Positions 31,106 to 40,976 of a stretch of DNA of 64,000 nucleotides are shown here, piece after piece. Made by a program: the position numbers and the translations under genes. Below the pieces are notes generated by a model, which saw only the letters and a list, made by a program, of their open reading frames with translations, was not told the origin of the DNA and did no database searches. Origin of the DNA: PALSA-270 sp963770915. Lineage in GTDB: Bacteria > Acidobacteriota > Terriglobia > Terriglobales > Acidobacteriaceae. Every line of letters starts with the position of its first letter. Within the stretch, counting starts at the first letter, position 1. The DNA is taken from positions 3,596,001 to 3,660,000 of the forward strand of contig CAVYRG010000001.1 of assembly GCA_963770915.1 (NCBI GenBank), in the 5' to 3' direction.

Positions 31106-32242
31106 ATGGACAGAGAACGGAGAACCGCAGTGGCAAATCATAAATATCGGCAGATTCTAGAGAAACTGCAGGATGACATTGCTTCCGGCCGCTATAAACC
31201 TGGGAAGCGTTTGCCGAGTGAAGCGGAACTGGTGCGTCGGTTCGGGGCATCGCGCATGACAGTTTTTCGGGCGATGCACGAGTTGCAGTCCTTGGGTCTA
31301 ATTACTCGACGCGTAGGCTCAGGTACCTTCGTCTCGCCCAACACCAACAACGGCAGCCACGTCTTTGGCCTTTTGATTCCCGAACTCGGACAGACAGAGA
31401 TTTTCGAAGCCATATGCAAAGGCATGATGGAAGCCCAAGAGGCAATGCACCATTCGCTGCTCTGGGGCAACGCCCTTTCTCAAGAGGAGGAGAAGGAGCG
31501 AGCAGCAGAGCAACTTTGCCAGCATTACATTTCTCAGAAGGTTTCGGGTGTCTTTTTTGCACCCGTTGAATTCAGCGCGACTCGTTTCCAGGCAAATCAC
31601 AGAATCGTCACAGCCTTTGATCGTGCTCGCATTCCGGTGGTGCTTCTCGATCGGGATCTTGAACCCTACCCTCAGCGAAGCAAGTATGACTTGGTCGGAA
31701 TCGATAATCGCCGTACGGGCTATCTTGCCACTGAGCACTTGATAAAAACTGGCGCAAAACGCGTCGCGTTTTTTGCACGGCCGAACTCTGCGCCGACGGT
31801 TGACGCACGCGTTGCCGGCTATCGCGAAGCTCTGGTGTCGCAGGGGGAAAGGTCCAGGCGTGACATGGTTCATATCGGAGATGCGGCTGATGTGAAGTTC
31901 ATTCGGTCGATATCGAAAAAGGACCGACCCGACGCATTCGTTTGCGCGAATGATCTGACGGCGGGGAATCTCATGCATACGTTAATATCCCTTGACCGGC
32001 GTATTCCGGAAGATGTCCGCATGGTGGGGATTGATGACGTGAAATATGCGCGTCTATTGCCGGTGCCGTTAACAACGGTGCACCAGCCATGTCGGGATAT
32101 CGGAAGAATGGCAATGGCAGTCATGCTGGATAGAATTGCGAATCCCGATTTGCCGCCGCGCGATATCCTGCTGAGGTGCGAACTGGTTATACGCAGATCG
32201 TGCGGTGCACCAAACAGTAGGAACGGCAAGAATACGTTCTAA
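31106..32242 (+). CDS. GntR-HTH / LacI-type sensor transcription regulator (AraR-like)
   Basis: A 378-residue regulator. Residues of about 12-78 form a GntR winged helix (ILEKLQDDIASGRYKPGKRL, PSEAELVRRFGASRMTVFRA, LITRRVGSGTFV). Residues of about 88-365 form a LacI/periplasmic-binding sugar sensor (FGLLIPELGQTEIFEAICKG, IPVVLLDRDLEP, GIDNRRTGYLATEHLI, PDAFVCANDLTA, MVGIDDVKYARLL). This is the AraR architecture. It is divergent from the sucrose phosphorylase operon and 358 bp before the TonB receptor gene; it probably represses both until a sugar (sucrose, fructose or a conjugate) binds. Confidence 0.92.
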   Translation: MDRERRTAVANHKYRQILEKLQDDIASGRYKPGKRLPSEAELVRRFGASRMTVFRAMHELQSLGLITRRVGSGTFVSPNTNNGSHVFGLLIPELGQTEIFEAICKGMMEAQEAMHHSLLWGNALSQEEEKERAAEQLCQHYISQKVSGVFFAPVEFSATRFQANHRIVTAFDRARIPVVLLDRDLEPYPQRSKYDLVGIDNRRTGYLATEHLIKTGAKRVAFFARPNSAPTVDARVAGYREALVSQGERSRRDMVHIGDAADVKFIRSISKKDRPDAFVCANDLTAGNLMHTLISLDRRIPEDVRMVGIDDVKYARLLPVPLTTVHQPCRDIGRMAMAVMLDRIANPDLPPRDILLRCELVIRRSCGAPNSRNGKNTF

Positions 32243-32599
32243 TGTTCGCCCGTTAATCTGCCTATCCATGGTCTCCAACTGTATACACCGCAACTCAATC
32301 CCAAACACTCGCGCTGCACATTGCCCTGGGGCCCTCCTCCAAAAGGGGTAAAGCCACCGCAACAACTAAAGCGTCTGGCAATAGGTGGTATAGACAACTT
32401 TGTAGCAGATGTCTGCAAATTACCTTGACAGCTTGCGAAGGGCGGAGCTACAAGTTCACTCCAGTCGAGGTTTTGTTCGCGATACTGATTGACCGGTTTG
32501 GTGGCGATGATCCTGGTTCGAGTGCAATCGATGCGCTCGCTGGTTCTGGATCTCTATAGAAAAGGTTTGTCGCGTTTCCACGTTGAAAGAGGTGACAAA
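32243..32599. promoter_or_regulatory. Upstream region of the TonB receptor with a GntR-type site
   Basis: No gene. TGGTATAGACAAC at 32386-32398 matches the site in front of the regulator (31037-31049, opposite strand) at 11 of 13 positions and is close to the GntR/HutC consensus. The region also carries long GC-rich and AT-mixed leader sequence before the receptor start; no riboswitch is recognised. Confidence 0.4.
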
Positions 32600-35500
32600 A
32601 TGCTTAACGTTTTAGCCCCACGTGGTCGTCGTGCACCGCAGTTTGGTCGCGTCTTCAGCCGCAGCAAAAGCTTCGTCCGGCACGTTGGCGCTGGCACGAC
32701 CATGCGGCGTGTGCTTAACTCAATGTTGTCGGTCCTTCTGGTTCTCTCCGCCGCAGCAGTTCTGTGCATTCAGGTCGACGCCCAAGCTAGGTTCGGCTCG
32801 ATTGTAGGAACCATCGATGATCCAAGTGGGGCGAGCCTTGCAGGCGCCACGGTCAAGGTAACGAGTCTCGGCACGAACGAGACGCGGTCCGTCAAAACGA
32901 CCAGCGTGGGTACCTATTCCTTCCCTAACCTGAACGTCGGCATATACCGAGTGGAGGTAGAGGTCGCGGGCTTCAAGCGCTTCACACAGGAAAGAGTGGA
33001 AGTGCAAGTTGATTTGGCCACTCGTGTGGACGCGACAATGCAGGTGGGCAGTGTGACAGAAAGTATTCTCGTGACTAACGAGGCGCCACCGCTGCAAACC
33101 GATAGCGCTTCCTTGGGGACTACTATTCCCCAGCAAGAGGTCGAGAGCATTCCGCTGAGCGGCAGGAATGTGAACAACATGCTGACGCTGGTGCCTGGGG
33201 TAGTTGCCCAGGGGGGCACTTACGGCAACGCCGCTTCCAACCAGGCAAATGGCGCCAGGACCAATGCAATCGGGTTTGGCAATTATGCGATCGGTGGCGG
33301 CTTCGGGAACCAGAGCTCGTTCTTTGTCGATGGCGTTCCGTCGAATGCCGTCGCCGGGAATCTCAACGCGCTCATACCCTCGCAGGACATCGTGCAGGAA
33401 TTTCGTGTCGCCACGAACAACGTCAGCGCCGAGTACGGAAGCTATGCTGGTGGCGTGATCAACTTGACGACTAAATCAGGGACGAATGCTTTTCATGGAG
33501 GCGTCTACGAGTATCTACGCAATAAAGTGCTGAATGCGAATGACTACTTTACAAATCGACAAGGACTGCCGCGACCGCCGCTAGTCCAGAACCAGTTTGG
33601 CGCGACGCTGGGCGGTCCGGTGGTGAAAGACAAGACATTTTTCTTCTTCGGTTTTGAACGCGAGCCAATCAGAAGCGCAACCCAGGTGCAGCCATTTACC
33701 GTCCCCACGACAGCGGAGTTGGCGGGCGATTTTAGTGCACCGGGCTTGCCAACAATTTACGATCCCACCACAGGGCAACAGTTTCAATGCAATAGCGTTC
33801 TCAACGTCATTTGCCCGAACCGCCTAGACCAAGCAGCAGTCAACATCATGACCTTGAATTATCCGCGTCAAAACATTCCGGGAGCCTTGACGCGGAATTT
33901 TGTTACATCAACGAAGATTGGTGGCGAAAACGATCAGTACAACGTTCGTCTCGACGACCGTCTCTCGGAAAATAACAACTTGTTTGCACGGTATACGTAT
34001 TGGAAAGCGGACAGCAACCCATATGATTCATGGGGCACCCAAACACAAGGTCAAGGCCACACAGGCCTCTACACGCACGAGGCAGTCGTGGGGGATTCCC
34101 ACGCATTTAACCCTTCCACGATTCTCGATGTGCGGTTGGCCTATCTGCGTGTTTTTCAGCATGAGTATCCTGACAGCAACGGTGTTGACTTATCGCAGTT
34201 GGGGCCTGGGTGGGCAGCCCTTAACAGTCAGCTCTTGGCACCGGCGAACTGGCCGTCGATGAACTTCTCGGGCGATAGCCAGAATGTGAGTGCAAGCAAC
34301 GGTATTGGCTCGCAGCTTTTCTGGACCCAAAACGTCTATATGCTTTCGGGAACCCTTACCAAGATTGTGGGCCGCCATCAAATCAAGTTCGGGGGCTCGG
34401 GCCGCCGCGCCCAGATGTTGCAGGCTCCGGGTAACGGGGTACTCCGGCTTGACTTTACAAATGGGGCTACCTCAAATGCGGGAGTTGGTGGGAGCTCGCT
34501 GGCATCGGCCCTGCTCGGCACCCCATTTGATTCACAGCTTGCGCCTGGACTCCTCGGCGGCTCGCGAGTTTATTACAACTCCTACGGCTTCTTTGTGGAA
34601 GACACGTTCCAGGCCACGAGAAAGCTGACGATCACAGCGGGCCTGCGCTGGGACCAACCGGGTGCCCTCGCGGAAACAAACGGGAACGATACTGTGTTTT
34701 TGCCGAACAAGCCTAGTCCTCTGGGATCAATCCTGAATCCTGCCACAGGTCAGACCCAACAACTAATGGGCACCGTTGCGCTAGTGAACTCACCCGACTA
34801 CTCGTCGAAGCGAGAAGACTACCTGCATTGGAAGTTGTTTTCACCCCGCCTCGGTGTGGCCTACCGCGTCACCGATAAGACTGTCCTGCGCGCCGGTTAT
34901 GGCATCTCTTATCCGCCCACCACGCTCAGTCAAGACGGGCCGAACCTGTCGCCAGTGAATAATGCGCCGACATTCTATTCCGCTTCTACCCCTGGGTTAT
35001 CGGTCTCGAACCCGTATCCCGCGTCAGTTGGGGGGATCAACCAACCATTGCGGCGCAATGCAGCCCCGGCCGATTTTTACGGACAGGGTGTGTTCGTCAT
35101 GCGGGTGCCAGGACAGCCAATGTCGTATGTGCAACAGTGGAACGTGGCCGTGGAACGGCAGATCGGTAAGGATGCCTCGCTGACGGTTGCATATGCCGGA
35201 TCCAAGGGAACCCATCTGCTCATGCAGGGCTGGGCTACGGTTTCGAATATTGGCCTCAATCAATTGCCGGACCAGTATTTTTCGCTCGGTACGGGTACCG
35301 GTCCGGGACAGTTGAACGAGGCGCTGCCGAATCCTTTCGCTGCCCTTCTGCCGAACTCGCCAACATACTTATCGGCACCGACCATTACTCGTGGGCAGTT
35401 GCTCAGACCATTTCCTCAGTACAATCGCGTGCTGGCGCTGGATCCACACCTCGGCACCTCAAATTATAAATCGCTGCAGACGTCTTTCATGAAGCGGTTT

Positions 35501-36268
35501 GGGTCTGGAGGTATCCTCAGTGTTGCCTATACCTGGTCGCGCCTCATGTCGAATACCGACAGCTCTAGCGCCTTCCTGGATGAGGGCTTTATCTTCGGCG
35601 GCTCCGCTCAAGACAACAATCATCCGCAACGCGAATATTCGGTAAGCTCCTACGACGTGCCCCAGAACCTGTCCATAGGCTATGGCGCTGATCTACCTTT
35701 CGGGCATGGCAAGCATTTCATGGGTGATGCTCACGGAGCTGTCAACGCTCTAGTAGGCGGTTGGCGAGTCAATGGTATTACCACGTTCCGCAGCGGCGTT
35801 CCCATCAGCGTATACCAAGTTTTCTTGGGATCAACTCTGAGCAATTTGGGCGGTGGGCAGGGCTACTTTGGAGCGCAAGGTCTCTGGATGCGTCCCGACT
35901 TAGTCCCTGGATGCGATCTGAAAGTATCAGGCTCCCGTGAACAGAGAGCCGCCAATGGTTGGTTTAACAAAGCCTGCTTTTCGCCTGTAGATACCGCCAA
36001 CGCAGTGAGGTTCGGCAACGAGCCTCGAAATATCGACAGTGTTCGCATGGATCACATGAATAACTGGGATCTCTCGATTGCAAAGCGCAACGACATCACG
36101 GAGCGCGTGTATATTCAGTTCACCGCGGAGTTTTTCAATGCGTTTAACCACGTACGCTTTGGCGCTCCCGACAACAACATATCTGATTCTCCCAATCTAT
36201 TCGGTACCATCACTTCACAGGCGAATCCGCCTCGCGCGATTCAATTCGGATTGCGGGTGGGATTCTAA
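32600..36268 (+). CDS. TonB-dependent outer-membrane receptor with N-terminal carboxypeptidase-regulatory-like domain
   Basis: A 1222-residue (from 32600) acidobacterial Oar/SusC-like receptor. ATG 32600 has AGAGGTGACAAA; ATG 32702, directly before the signal peptide RRVLNSMLSVLLVLSAAAVL, is an alternative. After QARFGSIVGTIDDPSG comes the regulatory beta-sandwich (about residues 75-155), then the plug (SIPLSGRNVNNMLTLVPGV, IPSQDIVQEFRVATNNVSAE, GGVINLTTKSGTNAFHGGVY) and a long barrel ending GLRVGF with terminal Phe. It should import a bulky substrate across the outer membrane, energised by TonB. It heads the rightward set of four esterases and a sugar kinase. Confidence 0.95.
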   Translation: MLNVLAPRGRRAPQFGRVFSRSKSFVRHVGAGTTMRRVLNSMLSVLLVLSAAAVLCIQVDAQARFGSIVGTIDDPSGASLAGATVKVTSLGTNETRSVKTTSVGTYSFPNLNVGIYRVEVEVAGFKRFTQERVEVQVDLATRVDATMQVGSVTESILVTNEAPPLQTDSASLGTTIPQQEVESIPLSGRNVNNMLTLVPGVVAQGGTYGNAASNQANGARTNAIGFGNYAIGGGFGNQSSFFVDGVPSNAVAGNLNALIPSQDIVQEFRVATNNVSAEYGSYAGGVINLTTKSGTNAFHGGVYEYLRNKVLNANDYFTNRQGLPRPPLVQNQFGATLGGPVVKDKTFFFFGFEREPIRSATQVQPFTVPTTAELAGDFSAPGLPTIYDPTTGQQFQCNSVLNVICPNRLDQAAVNIMTLNYPRQNIPGALTRNFVTSTKIGGENDQYNVRLDDRLSENNNLFARYTYWKADSNPYDSWGTQTQGQGHTGLYTHEAVVGDSHAFNPSTILDVRLAYLRVFQHEYPDSNGVDLSQLGPGWAALNSQLLAPANWPSMNFSGDSQNVSASNGIGSQLFWTQNVYMLSGTLTKIVGRHQIKFGGSGRRAQMLQAPGNGVLRLDFTNGATSNAGVGGSSLASALLGTPFDSQLAPGLLGGSRVYYNSYGFFVEDTFQATRKLTITAGLRWDQPGALAETNGNDTVFLPNKPSPLGSILNPATGQTQQLMGTVALVNSPDYSSKREDYLHWKLFSPRLGVAYRVTDKTVLRAGYGISYPPTTLSQDGPNLSPVNNAPTFYSASTPGLSVSNPYPASVGGINQPLRRNAAPADFYGQGVFVMRVPGQPMSYVQQWNVAVERQIGKDASLTVAYAGSKGTHLLMQGWATVSNIGLNQLPDQYFSLGTGTGPGQLNEALPNPFAALLPNSPTYLSAPTITRGQLLRPFPQYNRVLALDPHLGTSNYKSLQTSFMKRFGSGGILSVAYTWSRLMSNTDSSSAFLDEGFIFGGSAQDNNHPQREYSVSSYDVPQNLSIGYGADLPFGHGKHFMGDAHGAVNALVGGWRVNGITTFRSGVPISVYQVFLGSTLSNLGGGQGYFGAQGLWMRPDLVPGCDLKVSGSREQRAANGWFNKACFSPVDTANAVRFGNEPRNIDSVRMDHMNNWDLSIAKRNDITERVYIQFTAEFFNAFNHVRFGAPDNNISDSPNLFGTITSQANPPRAIQFGLRVGF

Positions 36269-36274
36269 ATCAAC

Positions 36275-36300
36275 GGCACCGCACGGGAACGTGCGGTGCC
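36275..36300 (+). other. Strong stem-loop after the TonB receptor gene
   Basis: GGCACCGCAC / GTGCGGTGCC form a perfect 10-bp stem around GGGAAC, 7 bp after the receptor stop. There is no T-run. In SusC-like operons such hairpins often stabilise the receptor mRNA and lower downstream gene expression; the esterase operon follows 49 bp later. Confidence 0.65.
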
Positions 36301-36348
36301 CTCAACCTCTGCCCGACGATCCTAACCTAACCAGGAATGGGGCCCTCA

Positions 36349-37440
36349 ATGTCCAAACATCGTCTATTCTCGTTTTTTGTCTGTATAGCGTACGTGTTTG
36401 CGCCAGCTGCTTTTCTCGTCTCTGCGCAGGAGCGGCCCACAAGCGCGCAGTCCAAGGTAGTCGTTGAGTCCGACGGCACGGTTAAAATTCCCGCTCAATC
36501 CGCTCCCGTTTCTGTGTTTCTAAGCCCGGAGGCGAAAGCCTATCTGACGCAACATCTGAAAGACATGCAGGACCCCGAAATCCTGAAACAGGACGCCGGC
36601 GTGCCGCGCTTCATGAAAGGATATCTTGCCCGGGACCACGAATTGTTCGCGGTTGACCGCAAAGACACAAAAATTGGCGGGGTGCATGTCTACGAGTACA
36701 CACCGCAATCAGGCATCTCGACGAAAAACAAAACTCGAGTCCTGATCAATCTTCACGGGGGCGGTTTTTCCGGCTGCTGGCCCGGCTGCGCGGAGCTGGA
36801 ATCTATTCCTGTGTCTGCATTGGGGCGGATTAAAGTCGTCAGTGTAGACTATCGCGAAGGTCCCGAGTACAAGTTTCCTGCTGCCAGCGAAGATGTCGCG
36901 AGCGTGTATCAGGAGCTCCTGAAGACGCACAAAGCACAGAACATCGGCATTTACGGTTGCTCAGCCGGAGGCATGCAGACAGCTATGTCGATGGCTTGGT
37001 TTGAAAAGCATTCAATACCGTTACCGGGGGCGATTGGCATTTTCTGTGCGTCCGCAGGAAACATTTTTGGTGGCGATGCACTCTATACTGCTATGCCTCT
37101 CGGCGAGGCTCGGTTAGCGCCTCCCATCAAGCCGGGAGCGCCGCCGCCGCTCAGTTACTTCAGCGACACGGATCCCAAGGACCCGCTGATTTCGCCGGTC
37201 AGTTTCCCCGAAATCCTTGCGAAATTTCCCCCGACGCTGATCATTACGGGGACACGTGGCTTCGAATTGAGTTCGGCTCTTTATACCCATGAGCAGTTGG
37301 TGAAGTTAGGGGTCGATGCTGAACTCCACGTCTGGGAGGGGCTTTTCCACGGATTCTTCTACAACGCGGATGTCCCTGAGTCGAAGGACGCTTTCAAGGT
37401 AATGATCAAGTTTTTTGATCGCCATTTGGGTACTCAATGA
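36349..37440 (+). CDS. Secreted alpha/beta-hydrolase-3 (HSL-type) esterase
   Basis: A 363-residue protein with signal peptide SKHRLFSFFVCIAYVFAPAA (to VSAQ). HSL-family layout: oxyanion LINLHGGGFSGCW, nucleophile elbow YGCSAGGMQ (GCSAG in place of the usual GDSAG), acid region TLIITGTRGFELS and His in WEGLFHGFFYNAD. ATG 36349 is preferred over 36337 because the latter has no spacing for a ribosome site. It probably removes short acyl groups (for example acetyl) from a sugar ester in the periplasm. 9 bp before the SGNH gene. Confidence 0.87.
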   Translation: MSKHRLFSFFVCIAYVFAPAAFLVSAQERPTSAQSKVVVESDGTVKIPAQSAPVSVFLSPEAKAYLTQHLKDMQDPEILKQDAGVPRFMKGYLARDHELFAVDRKDTKIGGVHVYEYTPQSGISTKNKTRVLINLHGGGFSGCWPGCAELESIPVSALGRIKVVSVDYREGPEYKFPAASEDVASVYQELLKTHKAQNIGIYGCSAGGMQTAMSMAWFEKHSIPLPGAIGIFCASAGNIFGGDALYTAMPLGEARLAPPIKPGAPPPLSYFSDTDPKDPLISPVSFPEILAKFPPTLIITGTRGFELSSALYTHEQLVKLGVDAELHVWEGLFHGFFYNADVPESKDAFKVMIKFFDRHLGTQ

Positions 37441-37449
37441 AGGAGGCTC

Positions 37450-38796
37450 ATGGAGCCACGCACAACGAGGTACGTCGAAAACAAGATCCGTAAGGCAAGG
37501 TTCTCAGTCCTTCTTTTGTCGTCTGTGCTCGCAGCCGTGGCCGCTGCATCGCCGGCACCGTCTGGCGCGAGCGGAGGTTGGGCCAGCGCGTGGAGTGCAG
37601 CCGTCCATGCGCCTTTGCCGTTCCCCGGGCTGCCGCCTTTACCGGTATTTGAAAATCAAACCGTTCGCATGGTTGTGCGGCCGACGATCGGCGGATCGCG
37701 CCTGCGAGTCAGGTTTTCAAATGCGTTCGGCACGACAGCTCTGAAAATCGGTGCGGCCCATATTGCAGTTTCGGTAAAAGGCTCTGCAATACTCCCAGAA
37801 TCCGACCATGCACTGACCTTCGGCGGCAGACCGTCAGTCACGATTCCACCCGGGGCTCCCATAGTCAGCGACCCTGTCGATTTGAAAGCCCTTCCTTTGA
37901 CTGAGCTTGCCGTGAGTATCTATCTGCCCGAAAAAACGTCTTCTTCGACGGTTCACTTCTGGGCGCAGCACGATTCATACATTTCGCAGCCGGGTGACTT
38001 CACCGCGAAGCAAGACATATCGAACCCGAGTACGAAAACGTCGTGGTATTTTCTCGCCGATGTTGAGGTGTGGGCCGCCCGTCCGACTGCAGCGGTTGTC
38101 GCATTGGGCGATTCCATTACAGATGGTGTTGGGGCCAAGCAGGGTGAATACGCTGATTGGCCAGATGTCCTGGCCGACCGCCTTGCAAAGACACAAGGCG
38201 GATCGCATCTTTCCGTTGTCAACGAGGGAATCGGCGGCAATCGCATACTGCACGATGGGGCTGGAGTTAGCGCACTCACACGTTTCGATCGCGATGTGCT
38301 GGCTCAACCAGGTGTTGCGGACCTTATTGTTCTGGAAGGAATCAACGACATCGGATGGCCCCATATGAAGCCACGCTTACCGAACGGCCCGGTATTAAAG
38401 GAGACGCCGTTTACGCACGAACTTGTGAGCGCACAAGATCTTATTATGGGTCTGCAACAGATCATCGATCGCGCGCACGAGCACGGAATTCGAGTATTTG
38501 GCGCCACCCTAACGCCTTATGAAAAAGCCGACTACTACAGCCCGGATGGAGAGGAAACCCGGCAGGCGGTTAACCAGTGGATTCGTACGAGCGGAGCGTT
38601 TGATGGCGTCTTCGACTTTGACGCAGCCGTGCGCGATCCCAGCCATCCAACTCAGTTTCGCGAGGATTATCAGTCGGGTGATCATCTGCATCCCAGCGCG
38701 GCGGGTTACAAGGCGATGGTGGAGGCAATCGATCTATCGGCCCTGAGAAAACACCTCGAGAGAAAAGGGCAGAATCCTCCGGAGACGGCCAAATGA
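37450..38796 (+). CDS. Secreted SGNH/GDSL-type hydrolase
   Basis: A 448-residue protein. AGGAGG directly before ATG 37450. Signal segment about residues 18-40 (FSVLLLSSVLAAVAAASPAP). An N-terminal beta domain is followed by the SGNH core from about residue 215: block I VALGDSITDGVG (Ser), block II GIGGNRIL (Gly), block III LEGINDIGWP (Asn), block V DHLHPSAAGY (Asp/His). Such enzymes are carbohydrate esterases or lipases. The stop overlaps the next start by 4 bp. Part of the rightward esterase operon. Confidence 0.92.
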   Translation: MEPRTTRYVENKIRKARFSVLLLSSVLAAVAAASPAPSGASGGWASAWSAAVHAPLPFPGLPPLPVFENQTVRMVVRPTIGGSRLRVRFSNAFGTTALKIGAAHIAVSVKGSAILPESDHALTFGGRPSVTIPPGAPIVSDPVDLKALPLTELAVSIYLPEKTSSSTVHFWAQHDSYISQPGDFTAKQDISNPSTKTSWYFLADVEVWAARPTAAVVALGDSITDGVGAKQGEYADWPDVLADRLAKTQGGSHLSVVNEGIGGNRILHDGAGVSALTRFDRDVLAQPGVADLIVLEGINDIGWPHMKPRLPNGPVLKETPFTHELVSAQDLIMGLQQIIDRAHEHGIRVFGATLTPYEKADYYSPDGEETRQAVNQWIRTSGAFDGVFDFDAAVRDPSHPTQFREDYQSGDHLHPSAAGYKAMVEAIDLSALRKHLERKGQNPPETAK

Positions 38797-39968
38797 GAAT
38801 CAGGCCAATCGCGCTCACCCTACTCCTGCTCTGCGCCAGCGGTTTGGCGCAGGACAAGACGAGCCGCCTGTCAACCACAATTCCTGACGCCGACTTCCCT
38901 CGATTGAACGCGGATGGAAGCGTTGAATTCCGCGTGAAAGCCGATCAGGCTACACATGTCCAGTTGCTGATGGAACTCGGTCATTCAACGTATGACATGG
39001 TTAAGGGCAAAGATGGATATTGGAAAGTCACGACCAAGCCGCTTCTGCCAGGCTTCCACTATTACGCGATCTCAGTCGACGGTTTTGATTCGAATGATCC
39101 AGGAAGCAGAGTCTTTTTTGCCGCGCGCAAGGAAGTCAGCGGGCTTGAGGTCCCAGGGCCGGAGTCCGATTTCTTCGCAGTCAAAAACGTGCCGCACGGC
39201 ACGGTGCGCACAGAGTGGTACTTCTCGAAAACGACTGACCAGACAAGAAGGATCTTCGTTTATACGCCCCCCGGTTATGACCAAGGGACCACGCGCTATC
39301 CGGTCCTGTACCTGCAACACGGCTACGGCGAAGATGAAGCAGGTTGGAGCGATCAGGGTCATGAAAATGCTATTCTCGACAATTTGATCGCGGCTCACAA
39401 AGCCAAGCCGATGATCATCGTGAACGAGAACGGAATGACTGGCGTTCATTTTCAGCCGCCTCCGCCAACTCGGCCAGGCTCTGCGCCAGCACCTCCGCAA
39501 TCGCGCGCGGTTTCACTCTTTTTTATGGATGAGCGCTACGCGACGCTCGACGGGATAATCTCCGCTGACCTGATCCCGTATATTGATAGCCATTTCCGAA
39601 CAATTCCCGACCGCGATCACAGGGCTTTGGCTGGCCTTTCCATGGGAGGTGCGCAGGCGCTCCGGATCGGGTTCAAGCATTTGGATCAGTTTGCGTACAT
39701 CGGGGCTTTCAGCCCAGCGATCGCGATAACCAATACAACCAGGGACTACGACGGCGAGTTGGCTGATCCCGCCAAGATCAACCAACGGCTTCATCTGCTT
39801 TGGATAGGCATCGGCAGCGATGATTTCTTGAACACATCTGTAAAAGATTCTCACCAGCTTTTGGAGAAGGCAGGCATTAAACACGTATGGGTCGAAAGTT
39901 CGGGCGCTCATGTTTGGACAGTGTGGCGCAAGTACTTGGCAGATTTTGCGCCACGGCTCTTTCAGTAG
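38793..39968 (+). CDS. Secreted feruloyl-esterase-like (CE1/Fes-type) esterase
   Basis: A 391-residue protein: signal peptide RIRPIALTLLLLCASGLAQ, an N-terminal E-set/CBM48-like domain (about residues 30-125: VEFRVKADQATHVQLLM, GFHYYAISVDG) and a CE1-type hydrolase domain: YLQHGYGEDEAGW, AGLSMGGAQALRIG (Ser), LWIGIGSDDFL, GAHVWTVWRKYLADFAPRLF (His). The last motif is characteristic of XynZ-type feruloyl esterases and related enzymes. It may cleave hydroxycinnamoyl or other acyl esters from sugars. ATG 38793 overlaps the upstream stop (ATGA). Confidence 0.9.
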   Translation: MRIRPIALTLLLLCASGLAQDKTSRLSTTIPDADFPRLNADGSVEFRVKADQATHVQLLMELGHSTYDMVKGKDGYWKVTTKPLLPGFHYYAISVDGFDSNDPGSRVFFAARKEVSGLEVPGPESDFFAVKNVPHGTVRTEWYFSKTTDQTRRIFVYTPPGYDQGTTRYPVLYLQHGYGEDEAGWSDQGHENAILDNLIAAHKAKPMIIVNENGMTGVHFQPPPPTRPGSAPAPPQSRAVSLFFMDERYATLDGIISADLIPYIDSHFRTIPDRDHRALAGLSMGGAQALRIGFKHLDQFAYIGAFSPAIAITNTTRDYDGELADPAKINQRLHLLWIGIGSDDFLNTSVKDSHQLLEKAGIKHVWVESSGAHVWTVWRKYLADFAPRLFQ

Positions 39969-40001
39969 AGTGGTTCAACAAGCGAATGCTGAGATGAATT
40001 C

Positions 40002-40937
40002 ATGTCCGAACCGGCGATCATGATCGGGCTGGGTGAGGTTCTCTGGGACCTGTTGCCATCAGGCAAGGCGTTGGGCGGCGCACCTGCGAATTTCGCATAC
40101 ATGGCGACGGTTCTCGGAGATCAAGGCATCGTCGCTAGTCGTATCGGAGATGACGACCTGGGGCGGGAAGCGTTTCGCGTGATGCAGGAACTTGGTCTGA
40201 GCACGGCATATCTTCAGCAAGATTCCTCTCACGGCACCGGCACAGCAACGGTATTGGTCGACACAGAAGGACAACCGAATTTCACGATCAAGAACTCGGT
40301 TGCCTGGGATTTCTTGGAATGGTCAGACGACTGGGAGGAACTGTCCGCGAGAGCTGACGTTGTCTGTTTCGGTTCGCTGGCGCAGCGTTCATCCAGGAGC
40401 GCAGCTACGATTGAGCGCTTCCTAAAAAATGCTCCCAAGAAGGCACTTCGGATATGCGATGTCAACCTCCGGGAGTCCTATTACGATCAAGGCATATTGC
40501 GCAGGTGCTTCCAGTACGCCGACATCGTGAAACTTAACGATCAAGAGTTGCTCCAGGTTTCCCGCTTGTTCAACTTGGGGATCGGAATCCATGAAATGCT
40601 CGCCCAACGTTTACTGCGCCTTTGCGATTTGCGTTTGGTGTGCATAACCCGCGGATCACGCGGGAGCTGTCTTGTGACTGACGAAAATGTTGTTGAGCAC
40701 AAGGGGTTTCGAGTTACGGTGGCCGATGCTGTCGGAGCGGGAGATGCGTTCACAGCCTGTCTGGCTCATCACTATCTGCGCGGACATTCTCTTGAGGAAA
40801 TCAGCGAGTCAGCGAATCGCTTTGCGTCGTGGGTCGCAACTCAGAGAGGTGCCATGCCGCCCATCAGTACGGAAAAGCTATCAAGCATTCTTAACGGCGC
40901 TGCCCTTCGCTCACGCCGTTCCGAGCAAAAAGCATAG
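40002..40937 (+). CDS. PfkB-family sugar kinase, probable fructokinase
   Basis: A 311-residue cytosolic kinase. PfkB signatures: GLGEVLWDLLPSGKALGGAP near the N-terminus, VNLRESYYDQGI, KLNDQELLQVS, and the C-terminal ATP/anion-hole motif DAVGAGDAFTACLAHHYLRG with catalytic Asp. Fructokinases have the same GExLWDLLPxGxxLGGAPxNFA start. It would phosphorylate the fructose released by sucrose phosphorylase, linking the rightward and leftward operons into one pathway. Confidence 0.92.
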   Translation: MSEPAIMIGLGEVLWDLLPSGKALGGAPANFAYMATVLGDQGIVASRIGDDDLGREAFRVMQELGLSTAYLQQDSSHGTGTATVLVDTEGQPNFTIKNSVAWDFLEWSDDWEELSARADVVCFGSLAQRSSRSAATIERFLKNAPKKALRICDVNLRESYYDQGILRRCFQYADIVKLNDQELLQVSRLFNLGIGIHEMLAQRLLRLCDLRLVCITRGSRGSCLVTDENVVEHKGFRVTVADAVGAGDAFTACLAHHYLRGHSLEEISESANRFASWVATQRGAMPPISTEKLSSILNGAALRSRRSEQKA

Positions 40938-40976
40938 CGAAGCGAGCTGCGGTGCGCACGAAAGAGAGCTGAGACG

